From a virus, in the IMG/VR virus record IMGVR_UViG_3300034175_000195, positions 1 through 34,403 of that record: a DNA stretch of 34,403 nucleotides, one strand, 5' to 3'. Below the pieces are notes generated by a model. That model had not been told where the DNA came from. It saw only the letters and a list, made by a program, of their open reading frames with translations, and did not search any database. Shown one piece after another: positions 1 to 8,922 of the stretch. The translations under genes and the position numbers were made by a program. Within the stretch, counting starts at the first letter, position 1, and each line of letters opens with the position of its first letter.

Positions 1-1815
1 AGCCAGTGCCTCTGTAGCTCCCTGCCAGTTGGCCCACAACTCCGCACACTCGGCGTTGGCCTGCTGGTACTGGTCGGCCGCGTTACGGGTCTGGTGTTCT
101 AGCTCCTCAATCTCAGCCTCTAGCTCGGACATGCGTGCTGCGAGCTTGGCTTTTGAACGCGGCGTAGGGGCTGCCTGCCATGAAGCAACTGTCTGGCTGT
201 GTTCGGTTTCGAGTTGGTCTAGCCTAGCCTGCGCCTGCTGGCTGCCTAGTCGAAACCAACGCCGGTAAAGAGTCTCTAGCGCGGCCTCGTATAAAGAGTC
301 TGGCACTTCTTCCATTGCAGCCCGGTACTGAGGATCGCTGAGAACACGCGTACGCATTTCGGTGTATGCCCGCATAGAAGCCACGAGGGCTGCTCTGGCA
401 CGCTCAGGAGCGCGCCCCCGAACACTACCAGCAATCTCGTCAATCGTTGGTAACGTCTGGCCTAGGTAATCCTGTATCACTTCCACGAGTTGGGTTTGAT
501 GAACGCGGTAGGCCTTACATGGGCATTTGTCACGCTCACCCTTCCACGCGTTGTACGAGGAGCACAGGTAGGTTAATGGCCATGTATCGCGTGGCTTGTC
601 TTTGCGGTTGAGTCTGCTACCAACCATGTTGCCACTACAGTTGGCACAAACTACCAGCCCCGCAAAGATGTAACCGCCATTGACTGAGGCGCGTTTTGCT
701 TTGGGCAGCGCGTCTACTTTGGTCTGCACCTGCTGCCATAGCTCAGGGTTTACGATTGGGTCGAATAGCTCACGCTCGCTCATGATCCAATCTTTGCGGG
801 CATGGCGTTTAGGTTTGGCGTCACGCTCTTTTACCTGCCGCGCGCCATCAACAAACTCGCCATACGTGCCGCTGCTATAACGATTCCACGCGGGCCGTCC
901 AATGTATATCGAGTTGGTAAGTAGATCGCGTACAGTAATTGCGTGCCAGTGCGCAGAGTTGGGCGGCGGCGCTATCCCTTGCGTATTGAGTTGCCGAGCC
1001 AAAGTAGACGGCTTTATCTTCTCATTGGCCATCCGGTTAAAAATCATCCGAACTACGTCTAGCTTGGTTGTATCGAGCGTTGGCCGTAGTTGTAAAATGT
1101 CGTCCTTGTCAGCGGCCGGAAAGTTGTTAGGGCCGTCATAACGTGCACGTTGACCGTCTCGGCTGATCTTCACTCGTAATACGTTCTGCTGCTTTTTGAT
1201 CTGGCCATTAGACTTGACGGTTTTAACGTGGCCATTGAAGCCCTCAACCTGTACGCGCCACTGCTCTACAGGATCGCCAGCAGCATCTAACCGTACTGCT
1301 ACCACGTCCATAGCGTAAGGCACTTTGCCGCCCTGCCATTGTCCCTGCCGGGCTAGTAATTGTTTGCCCTCTAGCGCCCGTTCGCTTTTGCTTTGTACTT
1401 CTTTCTCTGAGGTTTCAGACGCCAACCCTGTTTGGAGAAACGAGCCAATATCACCGGCTGTTACTTCTCGCCCGTCGCAAGTGTAGAGGCGGCATTTGGC
1501 TAATCGTAACCTGTGGATCGTGGCGGCAGTCTCGTACTTGTCCCGACTCTCGCAACGGTCCTGCACATCAACGGCAATCCATTGAACTTTACCAGCATCG
1601 ACTAGCCGTAGAAGTCTCTGCCAGTCGGGGCGGTTAGCAGCATCAGCGCGGGTGTTGCCCTCATCGGCAAAGACATAGGCAGGGTCAACAGTAGCGCCAT
1701 TGCTTTGGAGCCAGCGTGTTAGCGTATCCTGCTGGCGTTTGGCATCCTGCAAATCGGTTGAAACGCGTTTGTAAGTTGCACCATTGCCGCTGAGGTTGAG
1801 TGTTGCCGTGGCCAT
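1..1815 (-). CDS. int: Large serine recombinase (phage integrase), C-terminus cut by window edge
   Basis: The frame is open for 605 codons from an ATG at 1815 to the window edge, with AGAGGT as ribosome site. The N-terminal resolvase domain begins YKRVSTDLQ, which puts the catalytic serine at residue 19, and continues with NRPDWQRLL and an arginine-rich VQDRCESR segment, as in this family. Residues about 200-320 form the 'Recombinase' domain (PYAMD, then RMIFNRMANEK, LNTQGIAPPP, and VRDLLTNSIYIGRP). A zinc ribbon follows at about residues 390-432 (CANC ... CPC), and then a long coiled-coil-like tail. This enzyme would catalyse attP x attB integration and, with a directionality factor, excision. 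It is the last gene of the leftward late block and is separated from it by a terminator. The missing 3' end should lie close to attL. Confidence 0.95.
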   Translation of the reverse strand, partial: MATATLNLSGNGATYKRVSTDLQDAKRQQDTLTRWLQSNGATVDPAYVFADEGNTRADAANRPDWQRLLRLVDAGKVQWIAVDVQDRCESRDKYETAATIHRLRLAKCRLYTCDGREVTAGDIGSFLQTGLASETSEKEVQSKSERALEGKQLLARQGQWQGGKVPYAMDVVAVRLDAAGDPVEQWRVQVEGFNGHVKTVKSNGQIKKQQNVLRVKISRDGQRARYDGPNNFPAADKDDILQLRPTLDTTKLDVVRMIFNRMANEKIKPSTLARQLNTQGIAPPPNSAHWHAITVRDLLTNSIYIGRPAWNRYSSGTYGEFVDGARQVKERDAKPKRHARKDWIMSERELFDPIVNPELWQQVQTKVDALPKAKRASVNGGYIFAGLVVCANCSGNMVGSRLNRKDKPRDTWPLTYLCSSYNAWKGERDKCPCKAYRVHQTQLVEVIQDYLGQTLPTIDEIAGSVRGRAPERARAALVASMRAYTEMRTRVLSDPQYRAAMEEVPDSLYEAALETLYRRWFRLGSQQAQARLDQLETEHSQTVASWQAAPTPRSKAKLAARMSELEAEIEELEHQTRNAADQYQQANAECAELWANWQGATEALA

Positions 1816-1841
1816 CCGTGTACCTCTGTAAGCGAGAATAA

Positions 1842-1870
1842 CCCCGCGCGGCTGTTGGGCCGTCGCGGGG
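1842..1870 (-). terminator. GC-rich terminator hairpin upstream of integrase
   Basis: The arms CCCCGCG (1842-1848) and CGCGGGG (1864-1870) pair, and CGG/CCG pairs further inside. On the minus strand the stem is followed by TTATTCT. It sits between the coiled-coil gene (stop at 1889) and the integrase start (1815), so late read-through into the integrase is probably reduced. Confidence 0.6.
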
Positions 1871-1888
1871 CTGTAGGTCGCACCAAAA

Positions 1889-2338
1889 TTATCCAACGTA
1901 TTTATAGGTTTTGCTACGCCCCTGCCCATCAGCCTTAATCGTGCCCTCGCCAATCTCAGTCGCAAAGAGAGTCATCATGCTAGGGTAACCAACGAGCTTC
2001 GAAAGCTCAGTGCCACCAATCGCCTTGCCCTTAGCCTGCTGCAAATGGGCCACAGCTTTATTTTTTTGATCGGTTGTATAGTCACCGGGTTTGTTGCCGC
2101 TCGATTTGCGAGGGCCACGAGTACCAGCCCCGCCCGACTTATGAGGAGCTAAGAACAAAGCAGGCTTGCCAGCGTCTTTTGCAAACTCGTTGTATTTGGC
2201 GAGCGCGTCATCAACAAACTTGCGTTGTTCGTTGGCCTCAGCTTCCGCTATCTCTGCGCGCTGATCTTCTAGCGCTTGCAGTTGCATACGTAGCTTGTCG
2301 CGCTCGGCGTTGAGTTGTTCTAATGTTTTCTTGGCCAT
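1889..2338 (-). CDS. Coiled-coil protein with C-terminal winged-helix-like segment
   Basis: This 149-residue protein starts at the ATG at 2338 (MAKKTLEQL), because GAGGG lies just upstream; a longer frame to 2404 has no such signal. Residues about 3-55 form a strongly charged coiled coil (LNAERDKLRMQLQALEDQ). A Gly/Lys-rich linker follows. The C-terminal 55 residues (AVAHLQQAKGKAIGGTELSK, then ATEIGEGTIKADGQGRSKTY) look like a small winged-helix DNA-binding fold. That layout resembles small nucleoid-binding or regulatory proteins. It lies directly upstream of the integrase, a position where a recombination directionality factor could sit, but nothing in the sequence proves that role. A similar coil plus winged-helix plan is seen in the protein at 28,437-29,105. 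Confidence 0.75.
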   Translation of the reverse strand: MAKKTLEQLNAERDKLRMQLQALEDQRAEIAEAEANEQRKFVDDALAKYNEFAKDAGKPALFLAPHKSGGAGTRGPRKSSGNKPGDYTTDQKNKAVAHLQQAKGKAIGGTELSKLVGYPSMMTLFATEIGEGTIKADGQGRSKTYKYVG

Positions 2339-2432
2339 TGGGTTGCCCTCAGTAGAGTTGCTACAGGGGCTACACCAGCCCCGTATAGAGGCATCTAACC
2401 GCATCTAGGGCTACACGTCAAGTTATAGTTTA

Positions 2433-3095
2433 CTAACGCCCCTGCTCACGGCTGGCCCTACTGCACTTACCACAGGGGTTACGAGGGGCAATAGCAGGTT
2501 GTGACGGGTTGGCTAGTCTCTCTGCCTCATGCTTCTCTGCCCGCGCTAGTGCCTCAGCTTTTCGCTCCTCAATCCAACGAGCCTGAGCCACGGTATATGC
2601 TTCAGCCCATTTCTTCTCAGCCAGTTTGTAAGCCTGCTGGCTGAGCCTGTGCAGGTGAGCGCGATGTTGAGGCGTCCAGTCGTCGTAGCTCGCCGTCTCA
2701 ATAGTCGCGCCACCAACAGCCACGTATGAGATTGGAGATATCAGGGGCAGGTGCAGTATGCCATTAGAGCAATCGAGCGCGGGATAAAGGGGGCTGAGCT
2801 TGCCATCATAAAGATGATAGCTCACAGGCTTGCCGCCGATCTCTTTGGGCAACTCTAAAGCCTCAGCCTGCCAAGCCTGTTGGTCGTGCAGCACGAGCAT
2901 TACGTCAATGTCCTTTGCATCAGTACGCGTGATGGCACTACCAGTAAGATAGACACCAGCCAAATGCTCAGAGTCGTAAACGCCAGCAGCAATAAGCGCC
3001 TGCTCGATCTCTGGCCATAGCTCAGGCACAGCCACGAGTACCGGTCCTGCACCCGTTTTGGTATAGACGTTTGCCAATGTTTCGATGTCGTTCAT
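2433..3095 (-). CDS. Nucleotidyltransferase-like protein (pol-beta fold, MNT type)
   Basis: This 220-residue protein has the signature of the minimal nucleotidyltransferase fold. GSA at residues 52-54 follows a hydrophobic strand (AGVYLTGSA), and DIDVML follows ten residues after GS, giving the metal-binding pair Asp62 and Asp64. A third acidic residue may be Asp in VSYHLYDG. Residues about 150-200 form a charged helix, and the tail carries a CGKCS pair that could bind metal. The ATG at 3095 has a strong AAGGGG ribosome site. It lies between the last tail gene and the integrase, in the late orientation, where phages often carry non-structural cargo. Relatives transfer nucleotides to tRNA, antibiotics or proteins, often as toxin partners; the substrate here is unknown. 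Confidence 0.7.
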   Translation of the reverse strand: MNDIETLANVYTKTGAGPVLVAVPELWPEIEQALIAAGVYDSEHLAGVYLTGSAITRTDAKDIDVMLVLHDQQAWQAEALELPKEIGGKPVSYHLYDGKLSPLYPALDCSNGILHLPLISPISYVAVGGATIETASYDDWTPQHRAHLHRLSQQAYKLAEKKWAEAYTVAQARWIEERKAEALARAEKHEAERLANPSQPAIAPRNPCGKCSRASREQGR

Positions 3096-3104
3096 TACGT
3101 CCCC

Positions 3105-4754
3105 TTAGCTGCTGCTGCTATTGCTGCTACTCGATTGGCTGCTCATGCTGCTACTGCTGTTGCTGCTGTAACTCGATTTACTGCTAGGAGTGCTCAGGCT
3201 GCTAGGGCTGCGGTTGTTGTTACTCGACTCAGAGTAGAGACGGGTATAACTCTCGGCCTCTCCCTCGCACGAGACAGACGCACTGCCACTAGTATTAGCG
3301 CTGCCCCTGTAAAAAGAGTAGTTGCCGCCGATATCTTCATCAGCACTGATAAAGTCTACGTACCATGAGTTTGCACCACTACCGCCACCGATTTGTACAA
3401 TCCACCTGCAACCTTGCTCGCCTTGCCCCTCACGAAATTGGCCAACAGAGATATATCGCGCAGTATACTGCTTCCAAGTGTTAAAATTGGTGTTGTTTTG
3501 AAATCCACCACCCGGTACGTAAACGTCATAAGGCTGCTGTACGTAAAATGACACACTGCCGCCGGAGCCAAACCCGCCACCCAATGACGCCTCTAGTCCG
3601 CTCTGTGTTTGAATCTTAATTGAGTTACCGTTAACGCTGGCGCTAACGCTCGTACTCAGCGTGGTGCAGAAATCATCGGCGTCAACATCGCCACAGGGCT
3701 GCTTACTTCTGCACTTGTTATCGAAAATCTCGATACTGCAATCGGCAGGCGCGTTTAGCTTGGCAGACATACCCGGTGCAGTAACAATGTAATCATCGCT
3801 GCCATCCTCATTTTCAGGGTCGTACTCCCAATCGTAGTCAATGTCGTATAGCTCCCCATCGTTACAACTTACCTGCACACCATTGCCGTAGTCATAATTT
3901 ACCTCATCGCTTTGGTCGCTGGTGTTGTGAGTTGGGCCTAAGTAGTACGGTTGAAATATCTGAGAAGTATTACCGCCGTGGCAATGCTCGCCAACAAACT
4001 GTAATCGTATCTCTAGTACACATTGCTGAGCAGAGTTACGTTGGCTGGCTGTCTCAATCCGAAGAATCCACGCGTTGGCATCGTAGTAGCGTTGTCCGTT
4101 GTAAGGGGCTGGCTTAAATAGCGTCGCGCGTTCACGCACGATTTGCCCGCTACTCTCACTCTCGCTGCTCACACTGGTAAACTCGCCAATGCTTTGGCTG
4201 CTCTGGCTAGACGCACTGCTTTGGCTGCTGGCGCTACTCTTACTGCTGGCGCTGCTTTGGCTCTGAGGAGCACTACTGCTGCTCAGCCCGTCCGTCTGGC
4301 TGCTGCTACTGCTGCTGTTGGTGCTGCTGCTACTGTCACTGCTAGTGCTGCTCAGGCTGCTGCTGCTACTACGGCTGCTGTCACTGCTGCTGCTAGCGCC
4401 GGGGCCGTAGCTTATCCACGTCATCGGTTGACAGTAATAGAAGTAACCCGGATTGCCAGCGTTGGTAAGTTGCAGGGTGGCCGATCCTGAGTACGTAACG
4501 CTCGCACCATTGGTATACTTAACAGGCACACTCCATGATACAACCGCCTCGCAAAACTCAGAGTATTTGCACGTAAACGCGTCTGTACGTCGGCAGGTGT
4601 TGTGGGGTTGACAGGTGCAGCAGTAATCAAACCCGTAGATCAAGTTGTTTAGCTCTACTGCACCATCAATCAACAGCAGAGCACCCCGCTCGTGGTCGGG
4701 GTGGCTGATGACTTTGGGGCCATGTTGTAATTCGTCGTAAGGCGTGCCCGGCAT
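3105..4754 (-). CDS. Ser-rich minor tail / tail-tip protein
   Basis: A 549-residue protein made of three parts. The N-terminal part (about 1-120) is cysteine-rich (CCTCQPHNTC, CKYSEFC) and probably folded. A linker of about 85 residues (about 120-205) is almost all Ser, with Asp, Gln and Ala. A folded region rich in Asn, Gly and aromatic residues follows, with a further set of cysteines and an acidic patch (DYDWEYDPENEDGSDD). The last 40 residues are again Ser-rich and end in SSSSNSSSS. It follows the other distal tail genes with only a few bases between, so a place at the tail tip or fibre base is likely. The Ser tracts are encoded mainly by AGC and AGT, giving a GCTGCTGCT-like pattern on the plus strand. 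No catalytic motif was recognised. Confidence 0.7.
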   Translation of the reverse strand: MPGTPYDELQHGPKVISHPDHERGALLLIDGAVELNNLIYGFDYCCTCQPHNTCRRTDAFTCKYSEFCEAVVSWSVPVKYTNGASVTYSGSATLQLTNAGNPGYFYYCQPMTWISYGPGASSSSDSSRSSSSSLSSTSSDSSSSTNSSSSSSQTDGLSSSSAPQSQSSASSKSSASSQSSASSQSSQSIGEFTSVSSESESSGQIVRERATLFKPAPYNGQRYYDANAWILRIETASQRNSAQQCVLEIRLQFVGEHCHGGNTSQIFQPYYLGPTHNTSDQSDEVNYDYGNGVQVSCNDGELYDIDYDWEYDPENEDGSDDYIVTAPGMSAKLNAPADCSIEIFDNKCRSKQPCGDVDADDFCTTLSTSVSASVNGNSIKIQTQSGLEASLGGGFGSGGSVSFYVQQPYDVYVPGGGFQNNTNFNTWKQYTARYISVGQFREGQGEQGCRWIVQIGGGSGANSWYVDFISADEDIGGNYSFYRGSANTSGSASVSCEGEAESYTRLYSESSNNNRSPSSLSTPSSKSSYSSNSSSSMSSQSSSSNSSSS

Positions 4755-4757
4755 CGG

Positions 4758-5432
4758 TTATTCCACGTAATCAGGATCGTTAGGGTAAGAACCATACTGG
4801 CAAGTGGTGAACCAAAACCCGTAAGTAGTCATTACCTTTTTACCGTCGCCATTGGTTGACTCGTGTTTGCACAGCAGAGGAGCGCTCGGCAACAACCGCC
4901 CATTAGTCGCTATATCACCTAGGTTCATCACGATGCAGGCCTCACCCGTGCTCTGCCACATAGCCGTAGTAAGGTTGCTCGTGCCGTCAATGTCGCCAGT
5001 AGTACGCATCAGCACCGTGCCAGAGTACATACCAAACCCAGCCAGCCTGCTGCCGATATTGACCGTGTACATGCCGCTAGGTGAGTGGTTAAACCAATAC
5101 TCAGGATCGCCAAAAGTGCTGTAGTGCACATGGGCAAGGTGTATAGAGTTTTTGGGTACGGCTGTAGCAGCAGAGGCAATACCAATCTCGGCATAGTTGT
5201 AACCCTTGGCCTCGTAGTTGGCATCAATCACAGTCACGATATGCCCCGCCTGCTTTTCCACGAGCGTTACGACGTACTGTATCTTGCCTGCTACGACTGA
5301 GGAGCTTTTGATTTGAATTAGTACCGGCTCGTCGTATGGTGAGCGCGGGCCAGCAGTAAGGCCACCATCAAAGTATGGAGGGGTTGCCTGTACAGCCTTT
5401 CGAAGTTTATCAATGTCTTTCTCGCTGGCCAT
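4758..5432 (-). CDS. Distal tail protein, unknown
   Basis: A 224-residue protein read from an ATG at 5432 preceded by GGTG. It is rich in beta-type sequence (VQYVVTLVEKQAGHIVTV and SGMYTVNIGSRLAGFGMY are preceded and followed by Gly, Thr and Tyr turns) and holds four Cys near the C-terminus. I do not recognise a named family. It lies three bases from both neighbours inside the tail operon, after the tape measure, where the distal-tail, hub and minor tail proteins are normally found. A structural role at the tail tip is therefore inferred from position only. Confidence 0.7.
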   Translation of the reverse strand: MASEKDIDKLRKAVQATPPYFDGGLTAGPRSPYDEPVLIQIKSSSVVAGKIQYVVTLVEKQAGHIVTVIDANYEAKGYNYAEIGIASAATAVPKNSIHLAHVHYSTFGDPEYWFNHSPSGMYTVNIGSRLAGFGMYSGTVLMRTTGDIDGTSNLTTAMWQSTGEACIVMNLGDIATNGRLLPSAPLLCKHESTNGDGKKVMTTYGFWFTTCQYGSYPNDPDYVE

Positions 5433-5435
5433 ACG

Positions 5436-6314
5436 TTACACCGCAAACAGGCTGCCCATTGGAGTTTTAAGGTAAGGCTTTAGCGTCACCACCGCTGGCT
5501 CATCAGAGGCAGAGGCTTTGGCCTTGCCGAGATTGTCTAGGGGCCACGGCGTCTCTACTTTCTTCAGCGGGTTACCCTTGGCAATGTCTTTAAGAGCGCC
5601 GTTAGTGGCTTTCTCTTTGTAGCCGCGCGAGTCAATATCTTGGTTGAATCCGGCAGGCTCGTACTCGCCCTCTAGGGTAAGTACCTTAAAGCTAAAGCCT
5701 GCCTCCTGTTGTACCTCACTAAGATCAAGTGACGTAGTAAGCAACGTGCCGATTGCGTACGTCTCTCCCTCAATCGTAACGGCATCCTGATTAAGTTTGT
5801 TCATCAGCCCCTCGTAGGTAGCCCGCGTTTTGATGGCTTCTACGTTGCGGGTGAGCTTCCATGTTACTTTGGCCCTGTTGCGTTGCGGGTATTGCGGGAA
5901 CGGCTCACCAGCAGTAGTAACGGCAGCCTTTCCCTCAGAGTCTTTGAAATAGTCAACCCGCTCTACTTTGGAGTTGGTCGAAAACTTGGTTTTACCCACA
6001 GGAGACGTGCCGAGCCACGTATTGTAGGTGTAACCAACCTCGACCGTGATTGTGTCGTAACTGTCGCCCTCGTACTTTGGCGTGTATGAAGTAGCCAGCG
6101 TGTTGGCATGGTAAGGGGTATCGTCGTACGGGCTGTTGTAAGCAGGCAAGCCCGCCTCAGCTTTGTTGATAATCGGCCACGATAACGGAACCTGTTTATC
6201 CTCGTCGTTGCTAAGTTCTATTTTGAATACGCGTGTAGCTTCCACCTTGCCCATATCTTCGGTGTAGCTGGCCGCATTGTAGCTTTCGACTGTCGCAATC
6301 ACTTCTATTGCCAT
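5436..6314 (-). CDS. Tail protein directly downstream of tape measure
   Basis: A 292-residue protein whose ATG at 6314 overlaps the tape-measure stop codon in a TAATG junction, so the two are translationally coupled. It begins with beta-strand-rich sequence (MAIEVIATVESYNAASYTED) and carries repeated Lys/Glu/Tyr-rich strands with no clear catalytic motif. In siphoviruses the gene after the tape measure usually encodes the distal tail protein that caps the tube, and this position and size fit. The assignment rests on gene order, since I do not recognise the fold from sequence. Confidence 0.7.
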   Translation of the reverse strand: MAIEVIATVESYNAASYTEDMGKVEATRVFKIELSNDEDKQVPLSWPIINKAEAGLPAYNSPYDDTPYHANTLATSYTPKYEGDSYDTITVEVGYTYNTWLGTSPVGKTKFSTNSKVERVDYFKDSEGKAAVTTAGEPFPQYPQRNRAKVTWKLTRNVEAIKTRATYEGLMNKLNQDAVTIEGETYAIGTLLTTSLDLSEVQQEAGFSFKVLTLEGEYEPAGFNQDIDSRGYKEKATNGALKDIAKGNPLKKVETPWPLDNLGKAKASASDEPAVVTLKPYLKTPMGSLFAV

Positions 6315-8521
6315 TAGAGTACGTCCCCGCCGCTAGTTTGCTTTACTGTCTTTCTGTCAATGCTTTCTGCGGCCGTTCGAATGCCTTTAACGTCCTCAGC
6401 CATAGCTTTTAGAATCGTGTTGATTACATCTTGTGCACTCTGAGTATTGCTCGCTGTAGGTGCGCCGCCTGCCGTGGCCTTGGCCACCTCAGCCGTAGCA
6501 GCCCCCATAGCAGGAGTGGCCGCGTATCTCAGGGCCATCGACTCGGCCGAGCCTGTGTAGATCGTGCTGCCGCTCTTTGCCCCGCCGCTGTCACTCTCAG
6601 CCGCGCCACCACCAGCAGGAGCACCAGCAGCCGCACTGGCTGGAGCGCCAGCAGGCTTAGGAGCTTGACCGGGTTTGGGTGTCTCGCCGGGTTTCAGAGG
6701 CTTGCCAAGATCGGCTAGCGAACCCGGCAGCCCCTTGATGCCGCCAGCCAGTGCACCACTCTGCCGCTGAGCATCGGTCACACTGTTGGCCCACGAGTTG
6801 GTTAGGTTGTTGGCGAGTGCGTCTCGCTGGCCCTGCAATGACTGCTCTAGCGCCCCTGCCTGCCGTTGCGCAATCTGTGGCAACTCGCTGAGAGTCGATT
6901 TGAAGCCGTCCGTTAGAGGCGTCCACAGGTCACCAAAGCTCACAGCGCCCGACAGCAACCCCGGTAGGTTACTCATAACCTTTACGATGTTGTCGGCAAG
7001 GTTGCTAAACGTGGTCGTGGCAAGGTTGCCAATGTCGGTAAAGATGTTTCCTAGGTTGCTGCCGAGCCACGTTGCATAGGCGGGTATAACCGTGCCAAAA
7101 ACGTACTCAGTCTCGTTACCAGCGCGGACGATGCCGAGCGCGTAGCTCGTTAATGCAAGCTCGGCAATATCACGCCAGTTGGCAATAGCCCACGAGGCAG
7201 AAACAAAACCAACCTGCACAAGATCGGCTAACCACTTAATAGTAGAGCCTACCTGCTGTGATGTCGTTTGAACGCGTCCGCCGGATGACTCGGCCGAGTC
7301 TGCAAAGAAACTCCACACCCAACCAATAGCAGTACCTACGCCATCAGCCACCGTGGTTACCAAATCCCATACGCCTTTAGCGACGTTGGCAACAACCGTA
7401 TACCACGTTACCACACCGTCAGCGATATAACCGGCAATCCAATCAATGTTACTGCCGAGCCACGAGGTAGTAGACTGCCATGCACTCTGCACCCATCCCA
7501 TTGCAGTAGTTACAGCACCAGAGACGGCAGCCATGCCCGCGTAGGCATAAGGGGCAAGGTTGGCCCATGCGTTTTGTAAGTACGATACAGTGCCCGCTAC
7601 AACGGCTTTGATGGCAGGCGTCCACCGGTCAATAACACCCTGCACGGCTGCCCCCACGCTGCCGACAAAGTTACCTAGTCCCGTTACTGCACCTTTAAGG
7701 TTGAACACGTCAATGACTTTGGCAGCTAATCCCGCCATTGTCATGCTGAAATTGTCAGAGAGAGTAGACAGCAGGCCGCTCATAGTGCCCGACTGTTTGG
7801 CCATCATGCCGCCAAACTTGCCACCCTCTTTAGTAAGATCGCCAAAAGCCTTTTCGAGATTGGCAAAAGTAATCTTACCCTCGCTGGCCATCTTCTTTAC
7901 TTCACTCTCAGAGACGCCCAACTGCTTAGCGAACTCCTGTATAACCGGGATACCTCTACCAACGAGTTGGTTGATATCTTCGGCGTACAGCGTGCCTGCC
8001 GTTTTGGCTTTACCGAATAGCTCTGACAACGCACCAATAGGAGCACCCACACCGGCGGCAATGTCACCGATTTGGCGTAGGCTGCCCTGCACGTCTTTGG
8101 CATCAACACCAAACGCCACGAGCTTACGGGCGGCATCGGCCAACTCTGGAAACTCAAAAGGGGTAGAGGCAGCAAACGACTTTAGATCGGACAACATCTT
8201 AGACGCCGCTTCACCCGATCCTAGCAACGTCTCAAAAGCTACCTGTGTCGTTTCAAGGCTGTTGGCCAGCGAGAAGCCACTAGAAAGGCTACTGCCAATC
8301 GTACTCAGGCCAGAACTAAATGCAGACGTAATGCCCTGCACGGCAGTGAACGCAAGCGACGGGCTGAGGGCAGAGAGAAATGATTTACCAACGCCGCTCA
8401 GCGTGCTGCTGATGCCGCTTACTAGGCCAGTGCTGATGCTCAGCGCCTCACGAGCACCGGTAGCAATACCGGCCGTGTTGATGTCCATTAGGACGGATTG
8501 CCTAGATGCTACGCCAGCCAC
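6314..8521 (-). CDS. Tail tape measure protein
   Basis: A 735-residue protein. The N-terminal 280 residues match the tape-measure N-terminal domain: GSGEAASKMLSDLKSFAAS, STPFEFPELADAARKLVAFG, LFGKAKTAGTLYAEDINQL, then GRGIPVIQEFAKQLG. A long helical and hydrophobic middle with regularly spaced Trp follows, then a Pro/Gly/Ala-rich hinge (KPGETPKPGQAPKPAGAPAS) and a short helical C-terminus. The ruler relation of about 1.5 angstrom per residue predicts a tail near 110 nm. The start chosen is a GTG at 8521 because AAGGGG lies eight bases upstream; an internal ATG at 8488 is the alternative. It is co-transcribed with the chaperone pair upstream and overlaps the next gene. Confidence 0.9.
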   Translation of the reverse strand: MAGVASRQSVLMDINTAGIATGAREALSISTGLVSGISSTLSGVGKSFLSALSPSLAFTAVQGITSAFSSGLSTIGSSLSSGFSLANSLETTQVAFETLLGSGEAASKMLSDLKSFAASTPFEFPELADAARKLVAFGVDAKDVQGSLRQIGDIAAGVGAPIGALSELFGKAKTAGTLYAEDINQLVGRGIPVIQEFAKQLGVSESEVKKMASEGKITFANLEKAFGDLTKEGGKFGGMMAKQSGTMSGLLSTLSDNFSMTMAGLAAKVIDVFNLKGAVTGLGNFVGSVGAAVQGVIDRWTPAIKAVVAGTVSYLQNAWANLAPYAYAGMAAVSGAVTTAMGWVQSAWQSTTSWLGSNIDWIAGYIADGVVTWYTVVANVAKGVWDLVTTVADGVGTAIGWVWSFFADSAESSGGRVQTTSQQVGSTIKWLADLVQVGFVSASWAIANWRDIAELALTSYALGIVRAGNETEYVFGTVIPAYATWLGSNLGNIFTDIGNLATTTFSNLADNIVKVMSNLPGLLSGAVSFGDLWTPLTDGFKSTLSELPQIAQRQAGALEQSLQGQRDALANNLTNSWANSVTDAQRQSGALAGGIKGLPGSLADLGKPLKPGETPKPGQAPKPAGAPASAAAGAPAGGGAAESDSGGAKSGSTIYTGSAESMALRYAATPAMGAATAEVAKATAGGAPTASNTQSAQDVINTILKAMAEDVKGIRTAAESIDRKTVKQTSGGDVL

Positions 8522-8523
8522 TA

Positions 8524-8922
8524 TTACTGCCCCTTGGCTGCCTTAGCGGCTGCCCTAATCTCACGCTGTTGCTGCTTAATCGCTTTCTTAGCCGCCTCGA
8601 TTGCCGCCCGCTCTTTGGCCCTCTCACGGGCTATTTGTTCGGGCGGTTTGGTAGATACCGATTGAGCTTTGAACGCTAGACGTAGCTCGTCTAGGCTCGG
8701 CTGTTTGTATTTACCCTTGCCCTTGGGCGCTACGTCCATCAGCGTTTGACGCACAGAGGCAATACGGTAATCCTGCCGCAACTCTCCCCACGGCTGCTGT
8801 TGGTAGGCGTACCAGATATCAAGTACCTGCCGCCTAGTAAGGTGCAGAGCCATTATCTCAGGATGCACCCACGGGCTATTACGCGCCAACTCGTATTCGA
8901 ATACTTCGAACTCAGTTAGCTT
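8524..8922 (-). CDS. Tail assembly chaperone, frameshift extension (T part)
   Basis: This frame has no convincing start of its own; the first candidate is a TTG at 8889. Read in the -1 frame from the run of eight A's at the end of the preceding gene it continues as KLTEFEVFEYELARNSPWVH and on for 132 residues in all. The C-terminal 45 residues are a Lys/Ala/Arg-rich helix (ERAAIEAAKKAIKQQQREIR). It is therefore best read as the T part of a G-T fusion of about 225 residues made by -1 frameshifting, as in lambda-like and HK97-like tails. The fusion would bind the tape measure and help tube assembly. It lies directly before the tape-measure gene, as expected. Confidence 0.82.
   Translation of the reverse strand, partial: KLTEFEVFEYELARNSPWVHPEIMALHLTRRQVLDIWYAYQQQPWGELRQDYRIASVRQTLMDVAPKGKGKYKQPSLDELRLAFKAQSVSTKPPEQIARERAKERAAIEAAKKAIKQQQREIRAAAKAAKGQ

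Noticed and set aside
3105-4490. The GCTGCTGCT-like pattern as a DNA triplet-repeat or CRISPR-type array
   Set aside because: The pattern is irregular, in frame and fully explained by Ser codons of the tail-tip protein. There are no constant-length spacers.
7560-8546. A long plus-strand frame of 328 codons
   Set aside because: It is the antisense shadow of the tape-measure gene; its composition follows the reverse of that coding sequence and it has no ribosome site.
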